DNA of 64,000 nucleotides from Hymenobacter sp. HSC-4F20 (lineage in GTDB: Bacteria; Bacteroidota; Bacteroidia; Cytophagales; Hymenobacteraceae). Positions within the stretch are counted from its first letter, which is position 1. Each line of letters begins with the position of its first letter. Positions 53,101-62,309 of this stretch are shown here, in pieces. The notes under the pieces are model-generated. The model did no database searches and was not told the DNA's origin. It saw only the letters and a program-made list of their open reading frames with translations. The position numbers and the translations under genes are program-made. The DNA is taken from assembly GCF_019599275.1 (NCBI RefSeq), contig NZ_JAHZTD010000007.1:1-64000 (forward strand). The letters run 5' to 3'.

Positions 53101-53157
53101 TTACGTCTTCGTTAAATCAGCGAAAGACAGTAGTTACAAAACCGAGGCAGTGCAACT
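53101..53157 (+). promoter_or_regulatory. 57-bp promoter-like block upstream of pafA
   Basis: TTACG, then TTCGTTAAATCAG, a 7-base variable spacer, CAGTAGTTAC, 13 variable bases and TGCAACT occur here and again at 55183-55239 with identical spacing, while the spacers have diverged. This pattern fits a shared sigma-factor promoter (GTTAAAT-type -35 and GTAGTT-type -10). It starts 28 bases after the sigma stop. Confidence 0.62.
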
Positions 53158-53347
53158 GGTAGAGTAGATGGCGCCCCGGCCGGGAAAAGCAAGTTGCTCG
53201 TCATCAGGTGGCCGAGTTGCGGCCTGTAGCTCTTACCAGAACGCGCCTCCGCCGGGTTTACGCCCGCGGCGGGGTAGGCTTCTTCATCTTCCTTTTCCGC
53301 TTTGGCACCCCGGCGTATGTCGCCCCGAGGTAGTGCCTTCCTCTAGT

Positions 53348-55000
53348 ATGATTCGAAAACTTCTGCTTTCCGCACTCCTGTTGGGGAGTGCACCGGCTCT
53401 GCTTGCCCAAAGCCCTAAGAAACCTAAGCTGCTGGTGGGCATTATGGTGGACCAGATGCGCGCCGACTACCTCCCGCGCTTCGCCGACCAGATGGGCCCC
53501 GACGGCTTTAAGCGCCTGCTGCGCGAAGGGTTTCAGTGCCGCAACACCCACTACAACTACGTGCCCACCGTAACGGGGCCCGGCCACTCCTCGGTGTACA
53601 CCGGTACTACCCCCCGCTACCACGGCATTGTGGGCAACTCCTGGTACGACCGCCGCCTGCGCCGTGATGTGTACTGCACCGATGACTCCACGGTGCAGTT
53701 GGTAGGCACTCCCAAAGGCATGGGCGTTTCGGCGCGCAACCAGGTTAGCACTACCCTGGGCGACGAGATGAAGATGGTCTCGAACGGGCGCAGCAAAGTC
53801 ATTGCTTTGTCGCTTAAGGACCGCGCCTCGGCCCTGCCGGCGGGCCACATGGCCGATGGAGCCTTCTGGTTCGACATGAACACCGGCGACTTTATTTCCA
53901 GCACGTACTACATGCCCGCGCTGCCCAAGTGGGTAGCCGATTTCAACGCCCAGAAAAAGGCCGACTACTACCGCCAGCAAACCTGGACGCCCCTGCGCGG
54001 CCCCGAGGCCTACCTCAACAGCGTCGCCGATTCCAACTCGTTTGAGCGCATTTTCAAGGGCAAAACGGTTGCTACCTTTCCCTACGAGCTCAGCAAGCTG
54101 GCCCCGCTCAATCCGCCCCCCTACGAGATGGTCAACATCTCGCCCTTCGGCAATAACCTGCTGACGGACCTGGCCCTGGAAGCGCTGGCGCACACGGATC
54201 TGGGCCGCGACGACGTGCCCGATTTGCTGGCCCTGAGCTACTCCAGCCCCGACCCCGTCGGCCACACCTTCGGCCCCCTGTCCAAGGAAGAAAACGACCT
54301 CTACCTGCGCCTGGACCTGGAAATTGCCCGCCTGCTGCAGGCCCTGGACAAAACTGTGGGCAAGGGCAACTACACCATCTTCCTGACCGCCGACCACGGC
54401 GCCAGCGAAGTGCCCCGCTACCTGGCTCGGCACCATGCCCCCAGCGGGGCCCAGTCGCACGCTACCCTGAACAAAGGCGTTGCCGACTACCTGAACCAAC
54501 AGCTGGGGCCCGGCGCCTGGATTGAGACGGAGCGCAACAACATGTACTACCTCAACCGCCCGCTCATTGCCAGCCGCAAGCTGGAGCTGGCCCGGGTACA
54601 GGAGATGCTGGCCGAGTACCTGCGCAACCAAGACGGCATTGCTCAGGTGAGCACCTCGGCCCAGCTACTAGCGAGCAGCCAAACGGCCTACCTGGAATCC
54701 AAACTTCAGAATGGCTTGTATTACAAGCGCTTCGGTGATGTGCGCTTTGAGCTGGAACCCGGTTGGACCTGGGAAATGGGGGTAGGCGCCACCCACGGCT
54801 CGGGCTACGCCTACGACAGCCACGTACCCCTGCTCTGGTTTGGGGCCGGCATCACGCCGGGCATCAGCTACCAATACCACACCATCACTGATATTGCCCC
54901 CACGGCCGCCATGCTAGTGGAAAGCAAGCTGCCCAGCGCCTGCACCGGCCAGGCCATACCGGAAGTGCTTTCCACTGCTGGCCCCAAAAAGCGCCGCTAG
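53348..55000 (+). CDS. pafA: PafA-type alkaline phosphatase
   Basis: The 550-residue secreted enzyme starts at 53348 (MIRKLLLSALLL), giving a signal peptide cleaved near LLAQS; an in-frame ATG at 53168 would add a non-signal leader. Active-site marks of the PafA group are visible. The Thr nucleophile lies in VPTVTGPGHSS (about residues 74-76), DQMRADY is a metal ligand, and LKDRAS carries the Lys/Arg pair of PafA. DPVGHTFGP, TADHGASE and THGSGY supply further metal ligands. It would release phosphate from monoesters outside the inner membrane, without the phosphate inhibition of PhoA. It lies between the sigma and FecR genes, under a promoter block shared with fecR. Confidence 0.93.
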   Translation: MIRKLLLSALLLGSAPALLAQSPKKPKLLVGIMVDQMRADYLPRFADQMGPDGFKRLLREGFQCRNTHYNYVPTVTGPGHSSVYTGTTPRYHGIVGNSWYDRRLRRDVYCTDDSTVQLVGTPKGMGVSARNQVSTTLGDEMKMVSNGRSKVIALSLKDRASALPAGHMADGAFWFDMNTGDFISSTYYMPALPKWVADFNAQKKADYYRQQTWTPLRGPEAYLNSVADSNSFERIFKGKTVATFPYELSKLAPLNPPPYEMVNISPFGNNLLTDLALEALAHTDLGRDDVPDLLALSYSSPDPVGHTFGPLSKEENDLYLRLDLEIARLLQALDKTVGKGNYTIFLTADHGASEVPRYLARHHAPSGAQSHATLNKGVADYLNQQLGPGAWIETERNNMYYLNRPLIASRKLELARVQEMLAEYLRNQDGIAQVSTSAQLLASSQTAYLESKLQNGLYYKRFGDVRFELEPGWTWEMGVGATHGSGYAYDSHVPLLWFGAGITPGISYQYHTITDIAPTAAMLVESKLPSACTGQAIPEVLSTAGPKKRR

Positions 55001-55182
55001 CCCTGGCAAACGGATGTATCCGCCTCTGATTCGTTATTCCTTGGGTTGGCAGCCCGTGGCTGGCTCTTGGCACATCCGCCTCTGAGTCTCGTCAGGCTCC
55101 CCCTCTCCCCGTGGTAATGCGCCTCAAGCATTTGCGGGGGCCGGGGGTGAGGTTACACGCTAGCCGCCTCTCTCCTACCAGA

Positions 55183-55239
55183 TTACGCTTTCGTTAAATC
55201 AGGCCCTGCCAGTAGTTACTTGCCGGGGCTTGTGCAACT
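55183..55239 (+). promoter_or_regulatory. 57-bp promoter-like block upstream of fecR
   Basis: This is the second copy of the block at 53101-53157: TTACG, TTCGTTAAATCAG, CAGTAGTTAC and TGCAACT with the same distances. It ends 5 bases before the fecR start codon, so a transcript starting near TGCAACT would be almost leaderless. Confidence 0.62.
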
Positions 55240-55244
55240 CTTGT

Positions 55245-56201
55245 ATGAAGTCGCCTCTTTCCCGGTTCAACCACTTACCTGCCCACCTGCTGCGCTACTT
55301 GCGGGGCCACTCGGCTGCCCGGCCACAACCGCAGGTGGAGCACTGGCTGGATGAGCTGGTAGCCGCTACTCCGGACGATGACGAGCTCCTCGACCCGGAA
55401 CAGGAAGCCCAGCGGCGGGCCCGGATTCTGGAGGGGGTTCGGGCCCGTACCCGGCCTTCCGGGCGGGTGCTGTCGCTCTGGCCCACCCTACGGGTGGCGG
55501 CCGTAATAGTACCGCTGCTGGTGGCTGGAGCGGTACTCTGGCACCGGGGGCAGCAACCGGAGCTGCTGCACTACGCAACCGGCGTAGGCGAGCAGCGCGA
55601 GGTAGTGCTGCCCGACAGCAGTCACGTCTGGCTTCGGCCCCGCTCGGAGCTGACCTGCGTGGCTTCCTTCGGGGCAGTGCGCCGCGTGCAGCTGCGGGGC
55701 GAGGCCTTCTTCAGCGTTACCAAAGACCCAGCCCACCCATTTGTGGTGCAGGCTGGGGAAGTAGCGGTAAAAGTGCTGGGCACCTCTTTTCTGGTGCAAG
55801 CCTACCCCCAGCTACCGGCCACTACCGTGCTGGTGCACACGGGCCGGGTGCAGGTAGCTCACCAGCAGCGCGTGCTGGGCGTACTGCACCCTCACGACCA
55901 ACTCCAGTACCACGCCCGCACCGGGCAGCTTACGCTTACCTCTAATAACTATACCGCCGCCCTACCTACCCGCCAGCTGCTAACCTTTGAGCAGGCCTCC
56001 TTGCCCGACATCCTGTTTCAGCTCGAGAATTATTACCCCGTGCACTTCACGCTGCGGCGCCCCGCCCCCACTGTAGCCCTTACCGGAACCCTGGACCCCT
56101 CCCTTTCTGCCGACCAGATTACCGACGTGCTCAATGTGCTCCTGCAACGCCACCAGTTGCGCATTACCAAGCTTTCTGCCACCGCCTATCAGGTAGAATA
56201 A
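55245..56201 (+). CDS. FecR-family anti-sigma / sigma-regulator protein
   Basis: The 318-residue inner-membrane protein is of the FecR type. The N-terminal cytoplasmic part (about 1-75) binds sigma; one membrane segment follows at about 85-105 (VAAVIVPLLVAGAVLWHRG). The periplasmic FecR beta domain carries GVGEQREVVLPDSSHVWLRP, VQLRGEAFFSVTKDPAHPFV and VKVLGTSFLVQAY. The C-terminal DUF4974-like domain (about 245-315) includes LTFEQASLPDILFQLENYYP. It would relay ligand binding by the STN-bearing SusC to the sigma factor at 52524. Start at 55245 is the first ATG; earlier TTG codons fall inside the promoter block. Confidence 0.93.
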   Translation: MKSPLSRFNHLPAHLLRYLRGHSAARPQPQVEHWLDELVAATPDDDELLDPEQEAQRRARILEGVRARTRPSGRVLSLWPTLRVAAVIVPLLVAGAVLWHRGQQPELLHYATGVGEQREVVLPDSSHVWLRPRSELTCVASFGAVRRVQLRGEAFFSVTKDPAHPFVVQAGEVAVKVLGTSFLVQAYPQLPATTVLVHTGRVQVAHQQRVLGVLHPHDQLQYHARTGQLTLTSNNYTAALPTRQLLTFEQASLPDILFQLENYYPVHFTLRRPAPTVALTGTLDPSLSADQITDVLNVLLQRHQLRITKLSATAYQVE

Positions 56202-56288
56202 CGCGCCTGCCGGCCCCTCTCCTTTCTTCTTCTCATCACAGGCCCCACGGCCTGCCGGGCACCGCCTTGCCCCCACTCTACCCCTTGT

Positions 56289-59200
56289 ATGATGCACCTG
56301 GACCCCTTCTTTCCTGGCCGACCGCACGGCCGTACCCTCTTGCTGACCACGGCCCTGCTGGCCGCCGCCACGGCGCTGCCGCCCGCTAGCCAGGCTCAGA
56401 AAACCAGCGCCGCCGTGCCCTATTTCGCTATGCAGAGCGGCTCGCTGGCTTCAGCCCTGCAGCGCCTCCAGCGCGAAACCGGCGTCAATATTCTCTACGA
56501 AGCCCGCGACGTGCAGCAGGCCCGGGTGGAAGCCGCCGAATTCCGCGACACTAAGGTGGGCGACATCCTGCGGCAGATGACGCGCAAAACGCCGCTGCAA
56601 TTCGAGGAAAAGCAAGGCGTCATCATCCTGAAATTAGGTGGGCCTACCCCTGCTGAAACCCCCAACCCCAGCCGCAAAGCCGCCCGCGAAATCAAGGGCA
56701 AGATTACCGACGCCAGCACTGGCACGGCCATGCCCGGCGTCACGGTTATTGTGAAGGGTACTACCGTGGGCACTGTCACCAATTCGGAGGGCTTCTACAC
56801 TCTGCAGGTGCCCGACGATGCTACGACCCTGGTCTTCTCCTTTGTGGGCTACCTGGGGCAGGAAATAACTATCGGCGACCGGGCCAGCGTGGACGTGGCT
56901 CTGGCCCAGGACACCAAGCTGCTCAACGACGTGGTGGTGATTGGCTACGGGGCCGTGAAGAAGGGCGAAGTCACCAGTTCCATCAGCAGTGTTGATCCGA
57001 AGGAGTTTAACCGCGGCGTGGTGGCTACCCCCGACCAGGTGCTGCAAGGCAAGGTGGCCGGCCTCAACATTACGCGCAGCGGTGACCCTAACGCCACGGC
57101 CTCCGTGGTGCTGCGCGGCGCTTCGTCCCTGCGCACGGGTCAGGCTCAGGAGCCGTTTTACGTGATTGACGGCGTACCCGCGGCCAGCATCAACCTGGTA
57201 GCCCCCGACGATATTGTGAGCATTGATGTACTGAAGGATGCCTCGGCCACGGCCATTTACGGGGCCCGGGCAGCCAACGGGGTTATCATCATTACTACCC
57301 GCCGACAGAAGCCCAACGCGGCCGTGTCGTACAGCGGCTACGTGGGCGTGGAGCAGGTGTCGAACACCATTGAGATGCTCAACGGCGACCAGCTGCGGGG
57401 CTACCTCGATGCCAACAGCAAAAGCCTCAGCCCCGCCGACAACGACGCGGGCGTGAATACTGACTGGCAGAAGGAGGTGATGCGCACCGGCCTGAGCCAC
57501 AACCACACCATTAGCTACGGGGGCGGCTCCGAGAAGTCGGCTTTCAATGCCAGCGTGAACTACTTCAAGCGGGGCGGGGTCATCAAAACCTCCGATAGTG
57601 AGCGGGTTATCGGCAAAATCAACCTAGATCAGAAAACTCTCAAGGACAAGCTGCAGCTGCGCTTTACCCTCACCAACTCCCTGCTCAAGCAGAATCTGAT
57701 TCCGGATTTGGTGTACAAGAACATGCTCACGCACTTGCCCACCACGGCCATCCGCAACCCCGACGGTACCTACAAGGAAAACCTGACCCGCACCCAGTAC
57801 TACAACCCGGTGGCCTTGCTGGAGCAGAACAAGGAGGAGCGCAAAATCAACACGCTGCTGGGTAACGCCAGCGCCCAGCTCACCATTCTGCCCAATCTCA
57901 CCAACACGCTCAGCCTGAGCATGCAGAATGAGTCGGTGAAGGGTGGCTCCTACCAGGGGCGCGAATCGCCGGTGCCTAACGCAGCCAACGTGACCGGCCT
58001 GGCGGCCCGGGGCCTGGCCCGCCGCTACAGCGTGGATAACACCCGCAAAATCCTGGAAAACTACCTGACCTATAACCCGCTCAGCAACGCCACCAACGAC
58101 CTGAAAGTGCTGGTGGGCTACTCCTGGCAGGAAGACAAAAACGGCGACGGTTTCCAGACCGATACCCGCGGCTTCGTGTCGGACCAGTTGGGCTACAACA
58201 ACCTGGGCCTGGGCAACCCCGGCGGCGTTTCGCCGAACTACGACGCGGCCATTGCCGGCTACAGCCTGGGCATTTCCACCCTGCGCCTGATTTCCTTCTA
58301 CTCCCGCCTGAACTACAGCCTCAAGGACCGCTATTTCCTGCAGGTGTCGGTGCGGCGCGACGGGTCCTCGGCTTTCGGGCAGAACAACCGCTGGGGTACC
58401 TTCCCGGCGGCCTCCCTGGCCTGGAACTTGGCCGGCGAAGACTTCCTCTCGGGCCAGGAAAAGCTCAATGAGCTGAAGCTGCGCGTGGGCTACGGCATCA
58501 CGGGTAACTCCCTGGGCTTCGACCCGCTGATTGCCACCCAGCGCTACAGCAGCGTGGGCACCTTCTACTACAACGGCTCCTTCATCAAGGCCATCGGCCC
58601 CACCCAGAACCCCAACCCCGATTTGAAGTGGGAATCGACGGCCATGCTGAACGTGGGCCTGGACTTCGGCCTGTTCGGCAACCGCCTGGGCGGCACCGTG
58701 GAGTACTACGACAAGCGCACCTCCGACCTGATCTGGAACTACCCGGTTTCGACGACTCAGTACTTCGTGAACACGCTCTACGCCAACGTGGGCGAAATCA
58801 GCAACAAGGGCCTGGAACTGACCCTGAACGCTACCCCCGTGCAGAGCGGCAACTTCCAGTGGAGCCTGACGGGCACGCTGGCCCACAACCGAAACAAGGT
58901 GGAGAAGCTGGCCAACGACCAGTTCCGCCTCGACCAGGTGTACACCGCCTACCCCGGCGGCTCGGGCCAAAGCGGCATTTCTACCCAGGTAGTGAAGACG
59001 GGCTACCCTATTGGGCAGTTCTTTCTGCCGGAGTATGCCGGGCGCGACGAGCAGGGCCTCTCTCTGTTCTACAAGGCCGACGGCACCACCACCGGCTCGC
59101 CGACCCTCAACGACTACAAGTACCAGGGCAACGCCCAGCCTACCCTGCTCTATGGCCTGAGCAACACGCTGAGCTGGAAAAACCTCGACCTGAACTTCTT

Positions 59201-59588
59201 TCTGCGGGGCGTAGCGGGCAATAAAATCCTGAACGCTACCCTGGCCAACCTCAACATTCCGGCCCAGTCGACGGCCACCAACCTGCCGGCCTTCTCACTC
59301 GGGGAGCCCTACGCCGACAACCGCGCCAACTACTACTCCAACCGCTACCTCGAAGACGGCGCCTACCTGCGCCTCGACAACGTGACGCTGGGTTACAATC
59401 TGCCCCTCAAAAACGAGTACGTGAAGCGGGCCCGCGTGTACGTGACCAGCCAGAACCTGTTCACCATCACCAACTACCGCGGCATCGACCCGGAAATGAA
59501 CCTGGGCGGCCTCACCCCCGGTCTCGACAACAACAACTTCTACCCCAAGACCCGCTCCTACGTGCTGGGCGTGAACCTGGAATTTTAA
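56289..59588 (+). CDS. SusC-like TonB-dependent transducer with STN domain
   Basis: The 1099-residue outer-membrane receptor has a signal peptide cleaved near ASQAQK. A secretin/TonB N-terminal (STN) domain at about 38-115 (LASALQRLQRETGVNILYEA, then DILRQMTRKTPLQFEEK) contacts FecR. A carboxypeptidase-like domain follows (IKGKITDASTGTAMPGVTVI), then a plug with FYVIDGVPAASINLV and a barrel ending YVLGVNLEF. The STN domain marks it as a signalling transporter for the sigma/FecR pair encoded upstream. It starts 88 bases after fecR and its SusD partner follows by 13 bases. Substrate unknown; the PafA and PhoD neighbours hint at an organophosphate or phosphorylated glycan. Confidence 0.95.
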   Translation: MMHLDPFFPGRPHGRTLLLTTALLAAATALPPASQAQKTSAAVPYFAMQSGSLASALQRLQRETGVNILYEARDVQQARVEAAEFRDTKVGDILRQMTRKTPLQFEEKQGVIILKLGGPTPAETPNPSRKAAREIKGKITDASTGTAMPGVTVIVKGTTVGTVTNSEGFYTLQVPDDATTLVFSFVGYLGQEITIGDRASVDVALAQDTKLLNDVVVIGYGAVKKGEVTSSISSVDPKEFNRGVVATPDQVLQGKVAGLNITRSGDPNATASVVLRGASSLRTGQAQEPFYVIDGVPAASINLVAPDDIVSIDVLKDASATAIYGARAANGVIIITTRRQKPNAAVSYSGYVGVEQVSNTIEMLNGDQLRGYLDANSKSLSPADNDAGVNTDWQKEVMRTGLSHNHTISYGGGSEKSAFNASVNYFKRGGVIKTSDSERVIGKINLDQKTLKDKLQLRFTLTNSLLKQNLIPDLVYKNMLTHLPTTAIRNPDGTYKENLTRTQYYNPVALLEQNKEERKINTLLGNASAQLTILPNLTNTLSLSMQNESVKGGSYQGRESPVPNAANVTGLAARGLARRYSVDNTRKILENYLTYNPLSNATNDLKVLVGYSWQEDKNGDGFQTDTRGFVSDQLGYNNLGLGNPGGVSPNYDAAIAGYSLGISTLRLISFYSRLNYSLKDRYFLQVSVRRDGSSAFGQNNRWGTFPAASLAWNLAGEDFLSGQEKLNELKLRVGYGITGNSLGFDPLIATQRYSSVGTFYYNGSFIKAIGPTQNPNPDLKWESTAMLNVGLDFGLFGNRLGGTVEYYDKRTSDLIWNYPVSTTQYFVNTLYANVGEISNKGLELTLNATPVQSGNFQWSLTGTLAHNRNKVEKLANDQFRLDQVYTAYPGGSGQSGISTQVVKTGYPIGQFFLPEYAGRDEQGLSLFYKADGTTTGSPTLNDYKYQGNAQPTLLYGLSNTLSWKNLDLNFFLRGVAGNKILNATLANLNIPAQSTATNLPAFSLGEPYADNRANYYSNRYLEDGAYLRLDNVTLGYNLPLKNEYVKRARVYVTSQNLFTITNYRGIDPEMNLGGLTPGLDNNNFYPKTRSYVLGVNLEF

Positions 59589-59600
59589 GCCTCTGCCTCC

Positions 59601-61214
59601 ATGTCCTTTTCTTTCTCAACGATACGCCCCGCCCGCTCCCTGACCCTAGCCGGTGCTCTCACGGCCCTGCTGCTCACGGCCGGCTGCACCGACCTGGATG
59701 CGCCCATCGAATCGGAGTACACGCCCAGCAACTTCCTGACCACGCCCGAGCAGTTTATTGCCGCCTCGGGCCCGGTGTACAGCCAGATGCGCGGCGAAGT
59801 AGCCAAAGCCTACTGGAACCTGCAGGAGCTGAGCACCGACGAGGCCGTGATTGTGGCCCGCAACGGCAACTACTACGACGGGGCCCGCTACCAGCAGCTG
59901 AGCCTGCACACCTGGAACCCCCAGAACGAGTTTGTGCGCGTGGCCTGGGAATGGGGCTTCAGCGGCATCAGTACCTGCAACCGTACCCTGGCCTTGTTCC
60001 AGAACACCGCCGACGGGGCCTTTAAAACCCAGTTCACGGCCGAGCTGCGCACCATGCGCGCCCTGTACTACTTCCTGATGATGGACCTGTACGGCAACAT
60101 TCCGCTGGTGCCGGAATTTGGCTCGACCCAGCAGCCTACCAACGCTACCCGCCAGCAGGTGTTCACCTACATCGAAAGCGAGCTGAAGCAGGCCCTGCCC
60201 AACCTGTCCGCCGACGTCTCGGCCCAGACCTACGGGCGCCCCACCCAGGGCACGGCGCAGGCTCTGCTGGCCAAGCTCTACCTGAACGCCGAGGTCTACA
60301 TTGGGCAGGCGAAATACACGGAGGCCATTGCGGCCTGCAACGCCATCATCAAGGGCAAGAAGTACAGCCTGGCCACGAACTACATGGACGTGTTTGCGGT
60401 GGAAAACGGCCCTCAGGTAAACGAAATCATCTTCGCGGTGCCCTTTGATGCCAACCTGGCCCAGGGCAACATGATGTCGCGCTTTGCCCTGCACCAGCAG
60501 ATGAAGGACAAGTTTAGCCTGCTCTTCACGCCCAGCAACGCCAGCCTGACCTGGCCCGAGTTCTACGCCCTCTACAAGGAGCCCACCGACACGCGCAACC
60601 AGCAGTGGCTCGCGGGCAAGCAGTACCTCAACGACGGCCGCACGCCCATCCTGATTGCCACGACTAAAAAAGGCCTTGACTCGCGCTACACCGGCGCCGA
60701 CGGCAACGACAAAATCAACTACCACTTGGAGCTGAGCGACAAGCTCACCTTCCGCGACCCGGCCAAGTTTGATGTGGGCAACGACGAGTTGGGCAAGGCC
60801 CAGGGTACGCGCAACATCAAGTACTACCCCGACAAGTCCTCGACCTCCCGCGACCAGGGCAACGACCTGGTGCTGCTGCGCTACGCCGATGTGCTGCTGA
60901 TGAAGGCCGAAGCCATTCTGCGCGGGGGCCAGGACCCCGACGGCGCTACCCCCCTGAGCCTCGTGAACCAGGTGCGCACCCGCGCTCAGGTGCCCGCCTT
61001 CACGGCCGTAGATCTGCCCACCCTCTTCGAGGAGCGCAGCCGCGAAATGGCCTGGGAAGGCTGGCGCCGCCACGACCTCATTCGCTTCGGCAAGTGGGAA
61101 TCGGTGTGGGGCCAGGGCATGAAAACCAACGCCGACACCTACCGCCGCATTTTCCCTGTTCCCGCTACCGAGCTGACCCTGAACGCTCAGCTCAAGCAGA
61201 ACCCCGGCTACTAA
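59601..61214 (+). CDS. SusD/RagB-family lipoprotein
   Basis: The 537-residue lipoprotein has lipobox Cys29 (LLLTAGC). Typical RagB/SusD helices follow (RTMRALYYFLMMDLYGNIPL, then GTAQALLAKLYLNAEVYIGQ) and the C-terminal domain carries NQVRTRAQVPAF, LFEERSREMAWEGWRRHDLI and RIFPVPATELTLNAQLKQNP. It is the surface-binding partner of the preceding STN-SusC, with only 12 bases between the genes, so expression is certainly coupled. The classic ER-x-RE-x-x-x-EG-x-RR motif near the end separates it from the SusD-like_2 protein at 35494. Confidence 0.95.
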   Translation: MSFSFSTIRPARSLTLAGALTALLLTAGCTDLDAPIESEYTPSNFLTTPEQFIAASGPVYSQMRGEVAKAYWNLQELSTDEAVIVARNGNYYDGARYQQLSLHTWNPQNEFVRVAWEWGFSGISTCNRTLALFQNTADGAFKTQFTAELRTMRALYYFLMMDLYGNIPLVPEFGSTQQPTNATRQQVFTYIESELKQALPNLSADVSAQTYGRPTQGTAQALLAKLYLNAEVYIGQAKYTEAIAACNAIIKGKKYSLATNYMDVFAVENGPQVNEIIFAVPFDANLAQGNMMSRFALHQQMKDKFSLLFTPSNASLTWPEFYALYKEPTDTRNQQWLAGKQYLNDGRTPILIATTKKGLDSRYTGADGNDKINYHLELSDKLTFRDPAKFDVGNDELGKAQGTRNIKYYPDKSSTSRDQGNDLVLLRYADVLLMKAEAILRGGQDPDGATPLSLVNQVRTRAQVPAFTAVDLPTLFEERSREMAWEGWRRHDLIRFGKWESVWGQGMKTNADTYRRIFPVPATELTLNAQLKQNPGY

Positions 61215-61248
61215 CCTTCCTTTCCTTCACCCATAACCAAACACCCTC

Positions 61249-62256
61249 ATGAAAAACCTTACCTCTAAAGTGGCGCTCCTCGCCACTGGCCTGGCTCTCT
61301 CGGCCCTGTCGAGCTGCCATGAAACGGTTGCGCCGAAAGAAGCGGTGGCCCCCAAAGCTACCCGCGCCGCCGATGCTACCGCGGCCTTCAAAGCCGAACT
61401 AGCGTTGCGCTGGGCTCCGGTGCACTACCAGGACACCGACGTAACCGGCTCCCACGGCCTGAGCGGCAAGGCCGACTACCTTACGGCCATCAACTACGAC
61501 GGCGACTGGTCGGGCACCAACAACTGGAACAACCTGCCCAACTACGCCGCCGCGGCCCACGGCTACTACTCGGTGGTAGAAACGAGCACCCACTGGTTTG
61601 TTACCTACGCCTTCTTCCACCCCCGCGACTGGACTGATAACCCTATCGCCTACAACATTGACGAGCACGAAAACGACCTGGAAGGCTTGTTAGCGGTAGT
61701 GAAGAAGGACGGCTCGACCTACGGCAACCTGCAGGCCATCGTCACGGTGGCGCACTCCGATTTCTACTCCTTTGTACCAGCGGGCAGCCCCTTGCAGGCT
61801 AATCAGGAAGACATCGACGGTACGCTGAGCATGGAAAGCTATAATGGTGCCCTGCACCCGGTAACGGCCCAGGAAGCCAAGGGCCACGGCCTGAAAGCCT
61901 ACCCCTACTACCAGCTCAATGGGGACGGCATCAAGTACTTCCCCTCGGCTACCGTGGCCGAAGTGCCCGCCAACGCCGATGACCGGGACGTGAAATACAA
62001 GCTGGCGGATATTTTCGCCTCGGGCGGCCTCTGGGACCAGCGTACCAACACGGCCCTGTTCACCTCGGCGGCCGGGGGCTTCGTGAAAAGCTACGGCAAT
62101 GGCGGGGCCAACGCCCCCTGGGCCTGGGACGACGGCAACGACGTGCCCGGCCGCGGCGAGCTGGCCACCGACCCCGCCAAACTGGTGAACAGCTACTTCA
62201 AAAACCTGGGCAACTTCAGCTTGACCTACGTCGACAATAAGTACAAAGGCATTTAG
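61249..62256 (+). CDS. Lipoprotein with H-E-N-D-L-E motif, NLP/Vps62-like
   Basis: The 335-residue lipoprotein has lipobox Cys23 (LSALSSC). Its core resembles the necrosis-inducing (NLP) and Vps62 group. Histidine-rich strands WFVTYAFFHPRDWTD and the motif EHENDLEGLLAVV (His140, Asp143, Glu145) match the metal-binding H-x-x-D-x-E pattern of those families (HEGDWE or HRHDWE). No enzyme activity is known with certainty for such proteins; some bind membrane lipids. It is the last gene of the sigma/FecR/SusCD operon and is followed by a strong terminator, so it is probably a ligand-binding or cleaving partner of the uptake system. Confidence 0.68.
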   Translation: MKNLTSKVALLATGLALSALSSCHETVAPKEAVAPKATRAADATAAFKAELALRWAPVHYQDTDVTGSHGLSGKADYLTAINYDGDWSGTNNWNNLPNYAAAAHGYYSVVETSTHWFVTYAFFHPRDWTDNPIAYNIDEHENDLEGLLAVVKKDGSTYGNLQAIVTVAHSDFYSFVPAGSPLQANQEDIDGTLSMESYNGALHPVTAQEAKGHGLKAYPYYQLNGDGIKYFPSATVAEVPANADDRDVKYKLADIFASGGLWDQRTNTALFTSAAGGFVKSYGNGGANAPWAWDDGNDVPGRGELATDPAKLVNSYFKNLGNFSLTYVDNKYKGI

Positions 62257-62276
62257 TACGGCCTTTCCTTTAAAGC

Positions 62277-62309
62277 AAGAGCCTGCAACCACTTGTTGCA
62301 GGCTCTTTT
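62277..62309 (+). terminator. Rho-independent terminator of the SusCD operon
   Basis: Arm AAGAGCCTGCAAC (62277-62289) pairs perfectly with GTTGCAGGCTCTT (62295-62307) around a 5-base loop and runs into TTTT. It begins 21 bases after the stop of the preceding gene. Confidence 0.93.

Noticed and set aside
53168..53347. N-terminal extension of PafA from the in-frame ATG at 53168
   Set aside because: It would bury the clear signal peptide beginning at 53348 behind 60 residues of arginine- and proline-rich sequence with no signal character.
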